Source of the DNA: Uranotaenia lowii
Lineage: Eukaryota > Arthropoda > Insecta > Diptera > Culicidae
Assembly (NCBI RefSeq): GCF_029784155.1
Contig: NC_073691.1
Coordinates: 50,512,490-50,576,489 of the forward strand
Direction: 5' to 3'
Length of the DNA: 64,000 nt
A program made the translations under genes and the position numbers. Positions 20,600 through 32,779 of this stretch are shown one piece after another; position 1 is the first letter of the stretch; each line of letters opens with the position of its first letter. Below the pieces are notes generated by a model. That model worked only from the letters and a program-made list of their open reading frames with translations. It searched no databases and was not told where the DNA came from.

Positions 20600-23000
20600 G
20601 CGACATTTTTGACATTTTTGTCATTTTCGACATTTTAGACGTTTCTGACATTTTTGAAATTTTTGACATATTTGACATTTTAGACATTTTAGAAATTTTT
20701 TTCATTTTCGACATTTTTGACACTTTTGACATTTTTGACATTTTTGACATTTTTGACATTTTGACATTTTTGACATTTTTGACATTTTTGACATTTTTGA
20801 CATTTTTGACATTTTGGACATTTTTGACATTTTTGACATTTTTGACATTTTTGACATTTTTGACATTTTTGACATTTTTGACATTTTTGACATTTTTGAC
20901 ATTTTTGACATTTTTGACATTTTTGACATTTTTGACATTTTTGACATTTTTGACATTTTTGACATTTTTGACATTTTTGACATTTTTGACATTTTTGACA
21001 TTTTTGACATTTTTGACATTTTTGACATTTTTGACATTTTTGACATTTTTGACATTTTTGACATTTTTGACATTTTTGACATTTTTGACATTTTTGACAT
21101 TTTTGACATTTTTGACATTTTTGACATTTTTGACATTTTTGACATTTTTGACATTTTTGACATTTTTGACATATTTGACATTTTTGACATTTTTGACATT
21201 TTTGACATTTTTGACAATATTGACATTTTTGACATTTTTGACATTTTTGACATTTTTGACATTTTTGACATTTTTGACATTTTTGACATTTTTGACATTT
21301 TTGACATTTTTGACATTTTTGACATTTTTGACATTTTTGACATTTTTGACATTTTTGACATTTTTGACATTTTTGACATTTTTGACATTTTTGACATTTT
21401 TGTCATTTTTGACATTTTTGTCATTTTTGACATTTTTGACATTTTTGACATTTTTGACATTTTTGACATTTTTGACATTTTTGACATTTTTGACATTTTT
21501 GAAATTTTTGAAATTTTTGACATTTTTGACATTTTTGACATTCTTGACATTTTTGACATTTTTGACATTTTTGACATTTTTGACATTTTTGACATTTTTG
21601 ACATTTTTGACATTTTTGACATTTTTGACATTTTTGACATTTTTGACATTTTTGACATTTTTGACATTTTTGACATTTTTGACATTTTTGACATTTTTGA
21701 CATTTTTGACATTTTTGACATTTTTGACATTTTTGACATTTTTGACATTTTTGACATTTTTGACATTTTTGACATTTTTGACATTTTTGACATTTTTGAC
21801 ATTTTTGACATTTTTGACATTTTTGACATTTTTGACATTTTTGACATTTTTGACATTTTTGACATTTTTGACATTTTTGACATTTTTGACATTTTTGACA
21901 TTTTTGACATTTTTGACATTTTTGACATTTTTGACATTTTTGACATTTTTGACATTTTTGACATTTTTGACATTTTTGACATTTCTGACATTTTTGACAT
22001 TTTTGACATTTTTGACATTTTTGACATTTTTGACATTTTTGACATTTTTGACATTTTTGACATTTTTGACATTTTTGACATTTTTGACATTTTTGACATT
22101 TTTGACATTTTTGACATTTTTGACATTTTTGACATTTTTGACATTTTTGACATTTTTGACATTTTTGACATTTTTGACATTTTTGACATTTTTGACATTT
22201 TTAACATTTTTAACATTTTCGACAATTTTGAACTTTTTTGACTTTTTTGACTTTTTTGACATTTTTGTCATTTTTGTCATTTTTGTCATTTTTGTCATTT
22301 TTGACATTTTTGACATTTTTGACATTTTTGACATTTTTGACATTTTTGACATTTTTGACATTTTTGACATTTTTGACATTTTTGACATTTTTGACATTTT
22401 TGACATTTTTGACATTTTTGACATTTTTGACATTTTTGACATTTTTGAAATTTTTGACATTTTTGACATTCTTGACATTTTTGACATTTTTGACATTTTT
22501 GACATTTTTGACATTTTTGACATTTTTGACATTTTTGACATTTTTGACATTTTTGACATTTTTGACATTTTTGACATTTTTGACATTTTTGACATTTTTG
22601 ACATTTTTGACATTTTTAACATTTTCCACATTTTTGAACTTTTTTGACTTTTTTGACTTTTTTGACATTTTTGTCATTTATGTCATTTTTGACATTTTTT
22701 ACTTTTTTGACATTTTTGACATTTTTTGAAATTTTTGAACTTTTTTGACATTCTTGACATTTTTGACATTTTGACATTTTTGACATTTTTGACATTTTTG
22801 ACATTTTTGACATTTTTGACATTTTTGACATTTTTGACATTTTTGACATTTTTGACATTTTTGACATTTTTGACATTTTTGACATTTTTGACATTTTTGA
22901 CATTTTTGACATTTTTGACATTTTTGACATTTTTGACATTTTTGACATTTTTGTAATTTTTTACATCTTTGACATTTTGTGCTTTTTGGCCCTTTCGACA
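20600..23000 (-). repeat. 9-bp satellite array 2, unit TTTTTGACA (about 260 copies)
   Basis: Head-to-tail TTTTTGACA (minus strand TGTCAAAAA) fills 2.4 kb. It is one base different from array 1 and lies in the opposite orientation. Blocks with TTTTTTGAC and TTTTTGTCA variants recur at about 22211-22290 and 22617-22690, roughly 406 bp apart. A GAAATTTTTGAC...CATTCTTGAC pattern recurs at about 21500 and 22446. Both point to higher-order units. The long (FDI)n, (TFL)n, (KNV)n and (SKM)n frames are by-products of the 9-bp period. Confidence 0.97.
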
Positions 23001-24980
23001 TTTTTTATCACTCGAAATACTAGCCGCTTTTCCATTCTTTAAAAAAAAATTCTGATTTTTTTCAGTTTCGGTAATTTGTTTAAAATTTAAAATTCTTGAA
23101 TCTTTTTTCAAAGGTTTCTTCAATATTTCTGATTGTTTAAAGATTTTTTTATTCTAGTGATTGAGGTGTTTTCTCATAATTGAATGATTTGTTACCCTGT
23201 TAAATTTTTGCTTTGCATTTGAGTCCTGCAGTAATCAAAACCTTCTCTTAAGTTGTCACGGATGATTTCCAGTTTAATTTCGGCACCAAGCAAAAAAGGA
23301 GTGAGGGTTGCATCAATCGACCCCGTTTTTCGGGCACTGCAATGCGATGGGAAGCTCGATCGTCAACCCAAAAGTCATCGGAGGTGCAAATTAAGTGGCC
23401 TTATGTGTATCGAAAGCACTCTCGAAAAAGCTGTCCCCTGTCAAATTTCAGACGAATGATTCCCAACCCTGTCGTCGTCGTCCGAAAAATGTCCTTTGGG
23501 ACTTTGGCACAGATTGTGTTGATGTTGATTAACCCCGGGAAGGGCCGCAATTTTTCATTGCATCGATGGGACGACACGGGAAGCGTGTGAAAATTTCACC
23601 GAATGTAAATATAACTTTTAGATTAGATTATACAACGGAACGGGTGGTGTCTTCCTATGTTTTGATTTTTTTTTCTGTATCCCTATTTGACCGCACCGAT
23701 CGAAGTTGTTTGTTATAATTTAGTTGCTGTTAAAAGTTTTGCATGATCTGGTCGTCAAATTTAGGGTGTGATGAGAGAATTTTCGAAGGAGGGGAGTGGC
23801 GGCTAATAATAGGCCCGGTTAATTTTTTGTCAAGCTACCAAGAAAGCTGTCCCTTAGAAGTCAAAGCAGTGATAAGTAATTAAATCGTAAAACAATGGCA
23901 AATTTATTGACATTTTTCATAATTATCAATGGTGGGTCACTTCTGAAAGGCAAAAAAACCAACCCGTACTCAAGATATGGCGAAAAAAAATTGACTCTTC
24001 TTCACAGCTGACTGCTTCCGGGCTTCGCGGATCTTCGATTCCCACGCAAGTGATTCCCTACTTTAAGCACATCTGCATGTGACCAGATCAAAGAGTTTCG
24101 AATTTAGGAAAGAACCTCAATGAAGAGGTTTTGCTTCCATGAAGAAACGACACTTCCAAAGAAGTTTCCCCATTACACACAGAACAGAACAGAAGGAAGA
24201 AAGTTACCGCCGAGAGACGGTCAACGGAGCATGTAAATCGGATTTTTTTCCTGCTTAGCAAGAGTAGGTTCTTTCGAAGGTGGGAATCAAATCCCGCTTC
24301 GAGGAAACCGAAAGACGTAGTGGAGCGTTTTGTACGGCAATTAATTTTCGGGAAAACTTGAGCGGGAGGATGTGATTGAAGGCAAAAAAAAACTAATTGC
24401 TTCTAGTTTAATCGACTGACTGCTGTAATACAAACACTAACCATTGCATGTCATGTGGGGATTGGTTTCTAATTGTGAATGGTGGGAAAATCCTAAAAGA
24501 TCAAACTCTTGTTCTTACTTGGGTAAATAATTCATAGGAACACAAAAAAGTTTCATCTTCCTTAATTATTCAATTTAATTTTTAAATAATTTAATACAGC
24601 TCGAACCCATTTTAAGTTTAATGTTACAAGAGATTATTATGACACCTAAATAGATGTATAGACAATAAAAAAAAAAAAAAAACAGTACAGAAATTGGAAG
24701 CAGGTCCGTGCGAAGGGCATGCCTGTCCGTGGGGAGGGTGATGGAGGGAGGGGAGCGGGGGAGGACTGGTTTTTTTTCAAACGATCCAAACAAATCAGAA
24801 TCAAAGTGAGTTTCAAACCAATGCTTTGTCCGGCAAGTCTTTAATAAATTATTCAAAATGATGATCCTAATTCAAAACAAGAAATTTGCATGACCATCAA
24901 TATTAGCAATATAGTTTAATAACTTGAAATCAAAATTTCTGAATCACCGGGAAACGAAAACAAAATTTTTTTTTTCGATT
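23001..24980. other. Mostly single-copy-looking sequence with a GC-balanced island
   Basis: The part from 23230 to 23640 is base-balanced and holds overlapping 68- and 82-codon plus-strand frames without a recognisable domain. The remainder to 24980 is moderately AT-rich with an A run at 24667-24682 and a purine-rich GGGGAGGG stretch at 24730-24760. I see no mobile-element ends. Confidence 0.35.
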
Positions 24981-24988
24981 CGATTATA

Positions 24989-25262
24989 CACAGAAAAATT
25001 TTTTGACTTTTACGTGTCACTGAAAACTGCAACCTTCAAAGTAAACCACCTGTAATTAACAAAACCTGTAATTTTAAATTGTTTTCCTTGAAAGTTAACG
25101 AAGATTCATTTATTATTACAGCAAATGTCCTGTAAAAAAGTGGTAAACTAAAAATTAAATGTCACGTTATCATGTTTTCGACCTGTAAAATTACGGTAAA
25201 TGTCCTGCTCCTTTTTGTTACAGGTTATTTGCGTGATTTTACAGGAAATAATTTTTGCTGTG
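24989..25262. mobile_element. MITE, CACAG-ended family, copy 1
   Basis: The ends are CACAGAAAAATTTTTTG on the left and AATAATTTTTGCTGTG on the right, imperfect inverted repeats. Most of the interior (for example TAATTTTAAATTGTTTTCC, CATGTTTTCGACCTGTAAAA, GTCCTGCTCCTTTTTG) is shared with 38724-38976. TA precedes the left end. There is no coding, so it is non-autonomous, probably Tc1/mariner-related (inference). Confidence 0.7.
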
Positions 25263-28200
25263 TTGACTGATAAACACCACTAAACGAGAAAACGGGAGAC
25301 ACAAATAGCGCCACCTGGTGACAGAAATGCAAGTATTACACTGTAAATTTTTCGAAGCTTAGATTAGAGATGCCAAGTGTCCTGATTTTTGAAGACCGTT
25401 TTGAAAAACTCTCGAATTTTCAGGATTTTTGAAAAAAAATTCTTTAAAATGTCCAGAACTGTCTTGATTTTTCAAAAAATATCTAGAAGGATCGAATTTA
25501 TACTTAAATTTTGAAAACATCGAACAAACCTGCAATAAAATAGTTGAACCTATTTAAGCGATGGTTTTGTTCGGTTCAGATGACATTCGAATGGTGTTCC
25601 AGTCAAGACAACGCTCACTTTTGTTGCATATATCAAAGCGTCTTAATTACCTGTTTTTGCTTTGTTTATGAAATCTAGAAGTGATGTCCTGAAAAATAAA
25701 TCAAATCCTGTTTTTTGACAATACCACCTGGCACCTCTGTTGGACAATTTTTAAAATTGTTGATCAGGGATGCTGTTCGAATAAATTTTCATTACTTTTT
25801 TTTCTTTAGTTTACGTAGAATGATAAGAAAAAAAAAACAATTGAGAAATCAGATTCAATTTCCAATTTTATTCAGCAAAAAATCCTCCATTCAAAATTTG
25901 CACCAGCCTTTATTCGGAAGGCTTATGTCTGAAGTTTTTCAAATTTACTTTCAAGAAATATTTCTTCAATAAATACATGCAACTGAACATGAAATTTGTT
26001 GACTCCACCTGAAAACTTCTTGACATTCTTAAAAAAAAGATGCTAATTTGCCTTTTAAATGTAAAATTGTTGGTCTTTTGTTTTTTCTTCGGGATTCATT
26101 CATAAGCATTGAATTTAGAAAATTCAGTAATAATGAAAACCAAAAATAATTTTTTTGCCATTATCCCTCCATGTTGGATACAAGCTGTGTGTTATCTTTT
26201 TTGATGATTGGTTTAAAAAACCTGATGTTTTGATGCTGATTAGTCCATTTGAAATTTCCAGAGTCTAACAAGAAAAACAGAGCACAAGATAAAAACAACA
26301 TAATTTGAGCTCAAATCATCGAAAAACTCATTAATTAGCTCACTGGAAAGCCAAATATTGTTTGCATCAGTGCATTTTTTTTCAGAATTATATTTCTTAT
26401 CAACAAAAAAATTGTTTTTCATATTTTTTTCGTGTACTTCTAAACACCACATACCTTTTAAATTTTAATATAATATCTTGGTTTGCAGAAATTTTAAGCA
26501 ATGTTTTGCAGTTTTTTTTACCCAAGAGGACTAAATTCAAAATCATTTGATTCGAAAACGAAATATTGTCGCAAGCAAAATCTTCAAATCATGAGGACAT
26601 ATAGTGATCAACAATTAAACCGTATTAGAAACTTATAAAAAATATTTGCCCTGATACTAATTTTGTGGGTAAATGTTTGAAAAACATGGAAAAATTTCCT
26701 GAAACCATTTTTTATCATTTATTTACTAAAATTTTTATGGAGCAAGAATAGGAAAATAAAATTATTCATTATAACTGGCATCCCTGACTTAGTTCTGTCC
26801 GGAATACACGCTATCAGAAGTTACATGAAATTTTCGAATAAGTGCTTTAATTTTATTCTCTAGAGAATGCTGATGCTGTCGCCTTTCTATTGTATTGAGA
26901 AAACGGCTTTGGTGGACATTGGTTAAGTAGGTTAGAATGGAGATACTTGATTCTTATTTTTATCATATATTTTTGGAGAAAATTGGCAACTCGCCGTCTT
27001 TTGCATTCTCTGACCGCTTGTAATTTCAAGTTTATAAGCTCCAAAAGTTGAAGCGATAGATGGACCCGTAGATGAACTAAAAGCATTTTCGTGGAAGTCT
27101 TAATCCTTCGATAAATCGAAGAAGAGAAAATCAAACAAAATTCCTAAACCTCGTGATGGAACTCAAATACGATCTCGAACAATATATACTAAAAATACTA
27201 ACATTTTCCGTTATTCAAAGTCTAAGAAAAAAAAATTAAAACACATGCTTTGGAAAAAAGACTGTACATCAGCTACGGAATGCTCTACAAAATTTTACTA
27301 AGTTTTCAAGAAAGCTAAAGTTAGAAACTATACATTGCACATAAGGATACAAATTTTTTGAAATTTTATGAGATAATGACCACAAAAAATGTAAAAAAGT
27401 GATCTAAGCATCGTACTTTTCAATCAATGAACCGTCAAAATTGTTTGAGTCCTACCTGATAAATTTTAAAAAGAGAATTGCAAAACAGACGTAATTCGAA
27501 GCATTTTTGCGTATGACCCATTCCAAGCATACCTCAACTGGAATACCGATTTTTATTTATTATTATTCGAAAATAAAATTGCAAAGCATTAGCAAGGTTA
27601 TTTCTTGAGCGGCATTTACAATCCTTTAAAAGAGACTTTTAACTGAATTACAAAATTAAACAAATTGAAAAAATGTAATGGCACATGCTCCAATGCAAAA
27701 TTTGAGCTATATTGTACTACGGAAAAGGGTCGCGCAACGAACCTGAAGTTTGTCTGGAATTATGAAGATTTGTTCATCACGAACAAATAAAAAAAAAGTT
27801 TTTCATCGATAATTTTGGTAATTGAGGAGTAGACTGGGTCTGAATAGAAGCAGACGCGAATTTTTAACATAAAATTTTTCGAACCTGTCTAAATTTGATT
27901 AAGAATTTGAGTTTTTACGAGAGTTGAAAAATTATCTATCAAGAAAAGACATAGTGAAATCAAAAAGTATTTGGTTCACTCAATATTTAAAAATTGAAGT
28001 CAGTAGCGGCATTTTCAACATAAACAACCACTGGAATTCCCAGCAATACAACGGGGAGCGGATTCAATTCGAGAAAAACATTAGACTGAACTGAATAATC
28101 AGATAAGTATCGTACATTGTTTATTATGTATATTTTTGTTACTAGACAGAAAGAATTTGAGTTATTTAGTGTCACAATGCTCCGAAAGTTTAGAGAGAAA

Positions 28201-28540
28201 ATACACGAAGATCTTTTGCTGAAAATGCATAAAGCAATAATATTTTTCATGATAAAATAATTCGGTCTAATGTTGAATTGTAATGTTTAAATTCTACATA
28301 AAAAAAATCATTTTATAAGTCCTTCGTGTTTCAAAATGTTCCATATTTTTTAAGAGTCTTAAACACTTATTCGTTCGTTCAGCTCCCTGTCGTGACTGGT
28401 AGATATGATTAAACTGAATTTCTAGATTTCACTCAATAGCTGCTCTCTAATTTCAAATTCACATTCCACTACGCCATCCTTTCTTTTCAAGCTCTCTCTA
28501 TAGACTGACCATATTCATTAATGAGCATCGTCTACTCGAA
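25263..28540. other. AT-rich sequence without assigned genes
   Basis: No coding frame above 93 codons and no recognisable domain. GATGCCAAGTGTCC at 25370 and CTGGCATCCCTG at 26776 are weakly inverted, but not enough to call an element. Poly-A runs are common. Confidence 0.4.
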
Positions 28541-28548
28541 CATCGAAA

Positions 28549-28979
28549 CAGGTTTGCCAACTGTTTTTCGAAAAAGTCTGGAAGATTTTGAAAAAATCTC
28601 TGGAAATGTCTGAAAAAGTCTGGATAGCTTGCTTTTGGGAAAGTGGTGACCTTTTTTTATGGCACTTATCGTTTGTTTCTGACACTATCAGTTAGGTGTT
28701 CTGTTGGACTCTCAATTTGACATATATCTTCGAAGAATTTGCCACTATTCATAGCTTTCAACCACTGCATTCATAATTCATAAATTCTTATCATTTTCTG
28801 CCATATTATAACATGACAATGTTGATTTTTTATAGTTTCTTAGAGCAATTTATGTCCTAGCCCAAATGTCTGGAATTGTCTGGAAGAAATGACAAAAGTC
28901 TGGAATCCTGAAAAAATGTCTGGCAAAAGTCCAAAAAGTCTGGAAGATCCAGAAAAAATCTGGAAGGTTGACATCACTG
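28549..28979. mobile_element. hAT-like MITE with 8-bp target duplication
   Basis: The 8-bp word CATCGAAA is repeated exactly at 28541-28548 and 28980-28987. Between them the sequence starts CAGGTTTGCCAAC and ends GTTGACATCACTG, imperfect inverted ends with CAG/CTG tips. An 8-bp duplication with short CA-type ends is the hAT pattern. Both sub-terminal regions carry AAAGTCTGGAAGAT-type words. There is no transposase. Confidence 0.65.
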
Positions 28980-28987
28980 CATCGAAA

Positions 28988-29918
28988 TCTTTCTCAATGA
29001 TTTTCTCTCTCTCTATTTCTCAGCCAAGGTTCGTTTTTTAATTCGTCTTGATGAACGAAGATCTCTATACAGCTCTTCATCGAATTATATCGGTATCATT
29101 TATTTCAATATTAAAGCGTGTCACGTTAAATCTCATACTAATCTTTAATCTTTATACGCACCCGTAATATTCTCTACACTCCCCTAGCATCTTGATTAAA
29201 ATTTCAATAAATAGATCGGGAAATTATTATTGATGATTAACCTGCGAAACATCTATAACATAGACATTAACTAATTAATGTTGAATGATGCATTAAACTT
29301 CTTAAACTATGGTATCTTCAGTTAAAGTTCCGACAAAATAAGATTGAATGCCAAAAAAAAAATTGAGTTAGGAAATAGGTAATAAATTCAAGCAATGAAA
29401 ATTTAGAAGATTCACTTTAAAAAATATTGGAACCTAGGAGCAGAAATTTTAGTTAGCAAATTTTATAAAAGTTTAAAATTACAACAAAATAAGATTATAA
29501 CACAGTAAAGTTACTACACATTTTACTACAGTGGCTTTGTGATAATAAAAATATTTTTAATCATAAACAGTATATCTGGGCATTTAAAGCTTGTTTCTTT
29601 CGATTTATCGTGGAAAGTTTTGTAAGAGCTAAAAATTTACATTGTACAAAGTTTTTTGGTGTAAACCAAAAGTTTATATTGTGAGCTTAGTGCCTTTGGA
29701 TAGGATAGTTAACCAATTTTCAAGAGAAAATATTTTTGGTTCTTTTTTATATTGTTCCAAATGCTTACCTCATTAAGTCAATATATACTTACTAACTTAA
29801 AACAATTGTGAAGTTGACCATTTTTCGTCACACTGAACGTTGAAATAGACAGTTATTCTGTTTTATTTTTATATTTGAATGCAGGAATCGAAGAATTGGT
29901 GTCTTATCATGAGGAAAC
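28988..29918. other. AT-rich sequence, nothing recognised
   Basis: I saw no coding frame or repeat end. Confidence 0.45.
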
Positions 29919-29920
29919 TA

Positions 29921-30769
29921 CCCAAGAAACCAAAAGTCACATATTTACTTGAACGAAGGTATTGAAAGTTACATATTGGCTGGCAAAGAGAATCAACTGC
30001 TAAATTCCCTTTATTGAACTTTATGTACTCATTAATGAACTTGAAAGTTGCAAAAGTGATTAATATGTACGTTGAATGTGACTTGTTTTGCCCAATTCGC
30101 ATAAGTGAACTATTCTACTCATTGATGGACTTGAAAGTTGCAAAAGTGATTCAAACGTACGTTGTACGGGACTTAAGTCACATAAAGGGCACAAAAGTGC
30201 TCAAAACGGGACTTGGTAAGTCACAAAAAGTGCATTGAGGTGCTTACAAAATCAAATCACCACCTTGAATTTTAGTTTCAGTTAGAACTACATCTAGGCG
30301 TGGTTTAGTGGGAGCGTGTTCGATTCTCATCACGAAGGTCGGGGTTTGATCCCCATGCCGGGCGAGTTTTTTTTCAATAAGTAATTTGGTAATTGAGTGA
30401 CCATTCTGATGCGATATACGTAGAATGTAGAAAAGAAGCAATTGAGCAATTTGTCGAGATTGGAATCCGGCGCGTGGCATCATGGCGGCACCATGTAGAG
30501 AACATAGTGAATTATCGAGAGAAGGTGATATGAACCGATACCAAGGGTTCAGTTGAGATGGAGAGAGATTTTTTGCTCATTTTACGTTTTTTTGGAAGCT
30601 GAATGAAAAGGCCGCTGGGAGCAGAAAAGAAGATCATAAAGACTTGTTTTGGAACTTGAAAGTATCAATAAGAACTTAAATTTCGAGCTGCACAGAACGT
30701 ATTTCTTATCAACGATGGGGCTGAGTATGCTTTTTTGTACGTGTTTTATGGGACTTTTGGTTGCTTGGG
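29921..30769. mobile_element. MITE, CCCAAGCAACC-ended family, copy 1
   Basis: The left end is CCCAAGAAACCAAAAGTCAC. The right end, read inwards, is CCCAAGCAACCAAAAGTCCC. TA lies outside each end (29919-29920 and 30770-30771), so a TA target duplication is likely. The interior has two copies of an ACTTGAAAGTTGCAAAAGTGATT block (about 30040 and 30129) and a nested tRNA-like SINE at 30291. A second, larger element with the same ends lies at 55529-59016. Confidence 0.7.
30291..30480 (+). mobile_element. tRNA-derived SINE, CATCTAGGCGTGG family, copy 1
   Basis: The head (about 30291-30366) has an A-box-like TGGTTTAGTGGGAGCG and a B-box-like GGGGTTTGATCCCC at correct spacing. An AT-rich tail follows. 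The start CATCTAGGCGTGG also occurs on the minus strand at 56000-56012. It does not fold as a complete functional tRNA, so I treat it as a SINE. Confidence 0.5.
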
Positions 30770-30842
30770 TAATGAAGTTCAGAAGCTTAGGAGTTTTGGT
30801 TTAAAGTAGTCAATCGCTTACCAAAGTGTTATTCCATGCCCC

Positions 30843-31316
30843 ATCCAAAGCAACCAAAAGTTCGTATAACATTCCTCTATCAGGTTTGAATAGCTCAAAC
30901 GTGTATTGAAATACAACTTTTTTTAGCTCAATTTTTAAGTAGATAAACGAACTTTAAAGCTGACAAAAAGTTCGCATAAATTGCTAAACTTCTGCTAATC
31001 AGCTTCAAAAAGCATTTTTACCAGCAATACAAAAAATCGAAAAAAATAATTTTTCGCTCCTTCATATGGCTTCTCAAGTCCGCTAAATTGTTTCAAATTA
31101 ATCAAGCATACTTACTCACATTTAAATAACATGTTCTTACCAAGCCTCGAACCCGAGCTCACCGCTTGAAAATCGAGCTACATACTTGCTGCTTTATTCA
31201 TCATGAGTAGCCAACGATTTCACTTGATGTGATGATTTTCTTCAAAATGAATTTTCGATTCTTAATTTTCACTTTATCCCAACTTTCAAATTGTTAAAAA
31301 GTTCTCTACGGAACTA
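30843..31316. other. AT-rich sequence with a lone CCAAAGCAACCAAAAGTT end
   Basis: CATCCAAAGCAACCAAAAG at 30842 resembles the CCCAAGCAACC-family terminus but no partner end is clear. A GAGGTTGCTTTTGAACG at 33994 is a weak candidate across the nested insertions. There is no coding. Confidence 0.35.
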
Positions 31317-32322
31317 CAGTACCGTTCATAATTGTATAGAAATTGGAAGCACGCGCACTGTCACTTCGACTTTGAACTTCCATAACTTTTGACTCTGATG
31401 ATATTTTTTGGTCAAATTTTCTGCGTTAGGTAGATCAACTATCACACTATTATATCAGAAAACTTGAGCTTTCTGGAGTTTGTGTGGCCTGAGATACAGT
31501 AATTCTACGAAAATCGGACTTTTTGGACTTTTCTCATTCATACTGCAATATCTCAGGAACTATACTACAGTTTTTATTGAAATTTTGCAAAGTGATTGTT
31601 GAAATATAAAGTAAGCATGTCTGAAGTTTTTGGAAAGTTTTATTAATGGGATCAAAAGTTACGGGAGGTACAATTTTTCAGGCATGAACCTAAAAATGCG
31701 ATTTCTATAGAATTTTGGACGATTCATGAGAACATAATCGTTTCCATCCACAAATCAGTCAAAAAATGTCTGGCAAAAGCAATGATGAAATGAAAAAATG
31801 AAATTAAAGATCTTTTTGTGTTTTGAAATCAGAATCTCGAAATATTGTTTTGATTTTTTGGTTGAAATAGACTTACTGGTTGTTAAACATAAAATAGGAG
31901 TTTCCTATGAAAACAATCGTCCAAAATTGTATAGAAATCGCATTTTTAGGTTCATGCCTGAAAAGTTGTACCTCCCGTAACTTTTGATCCCATCGATGAA
32001 ACTTTTCAAAAGCTTCAGACATGATAGCTTTTAATTTCAACAATCACTCTGCAAAATTTCAATAAAAAATGTAGCGTAGTTTCTGAGATATTACAGTTTG
32101 AATGAGAAAAGTTCAAAAAGTCCGATTTTCGTAGAATTACTGTATCTCAGGCCACACAAACTCCAGAAAGTTCAAATTTTGTGATATAATAGTGTGATAG
32201 TTGATCTATCTAACGCAGTAAATTTGACCAAAAAATATCATCAGAGTCAAAAGTTATGGAAGTTCAAAGTCGAAGTGAAAGTGCGCGTGCTTCCAATTTC
32301 TATACAATTATGAACGGTACTG
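31317..32322. mobile_element. Foldback Tc1/mariner-type element with about 420-bp inverted arms
   Basis: The left end CAGTACCGTTCATAATTG and the right end CAATTATGAACGGTACTG are exact inverted repeats flanked by TA (31315-31316 and 32323-32324). The inverted similarity continues for about 420 bp on each side (31317-31735 against 31905-32322) with scattered mismatches. About 170 bp of unrelated centre remains. TA duplication and CAGT-type ends suggest Tc1/mariner. There is no transposase. Confidence 0.75.
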
Positions 32323-32779
32323 TAAATGCGAACTTTATATTGTCGTTTCCCAAATAACGACGTGTTTATTTATGCAAACATAAGTTGAAGTTTGAGAGCG
32401 CCGATGTGGCCTAGTGGATAGGCTGGCGCGAGTCTGGTGTTGGTATGCCAGGCGTACTGGGTTCGATTCCCGGTATCGGCAAGAAAACTTTTGGGTTCGA
32501 ATCCCATGAGGTGCCGACAGGTAAGATGTGTTTCCTCTTATAACTGACTATATAATAAGAATGTTCAATCAGTTGCCAGCTGGCCAGGTATATACACGGA
32601 TGCCGGAATACCTGTAAGTAAACTAGCCCACCTGTTTGACTCGTTCTTCCAAAATAAGCCTACATCAACATAGTACATTCATCCATAACAGTTCATACGA
32701 AGCCATGGGGTCCGGGTATGATGTACGCGTTGCATTGGAGATTTGTCGAACTTAATAATCTAAAGAATGCATGTGAGCA

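Noticed and set aside
20484..23123. Frames of 146-715 codons in satellite array 2
   Set aside because: Same reason: 9-bp TTTTTGACA units. Lys/Asn/Val or Ser/Lys/Met repeats are not a protein family.
25366..26790. Possible element bounded by GATGCCAAG and CTGGCATCCCTG
   Set aside because: Inverted similarity is only about 8-10 bp and no target duplication is seen.
32398..32482. Possible genuine tRNA gene
   Set aside because: Although the acceptor-like ends pair, the sequence continues into a repeated body with flanking duplications and recurs at 41391, so it is a SINE head.
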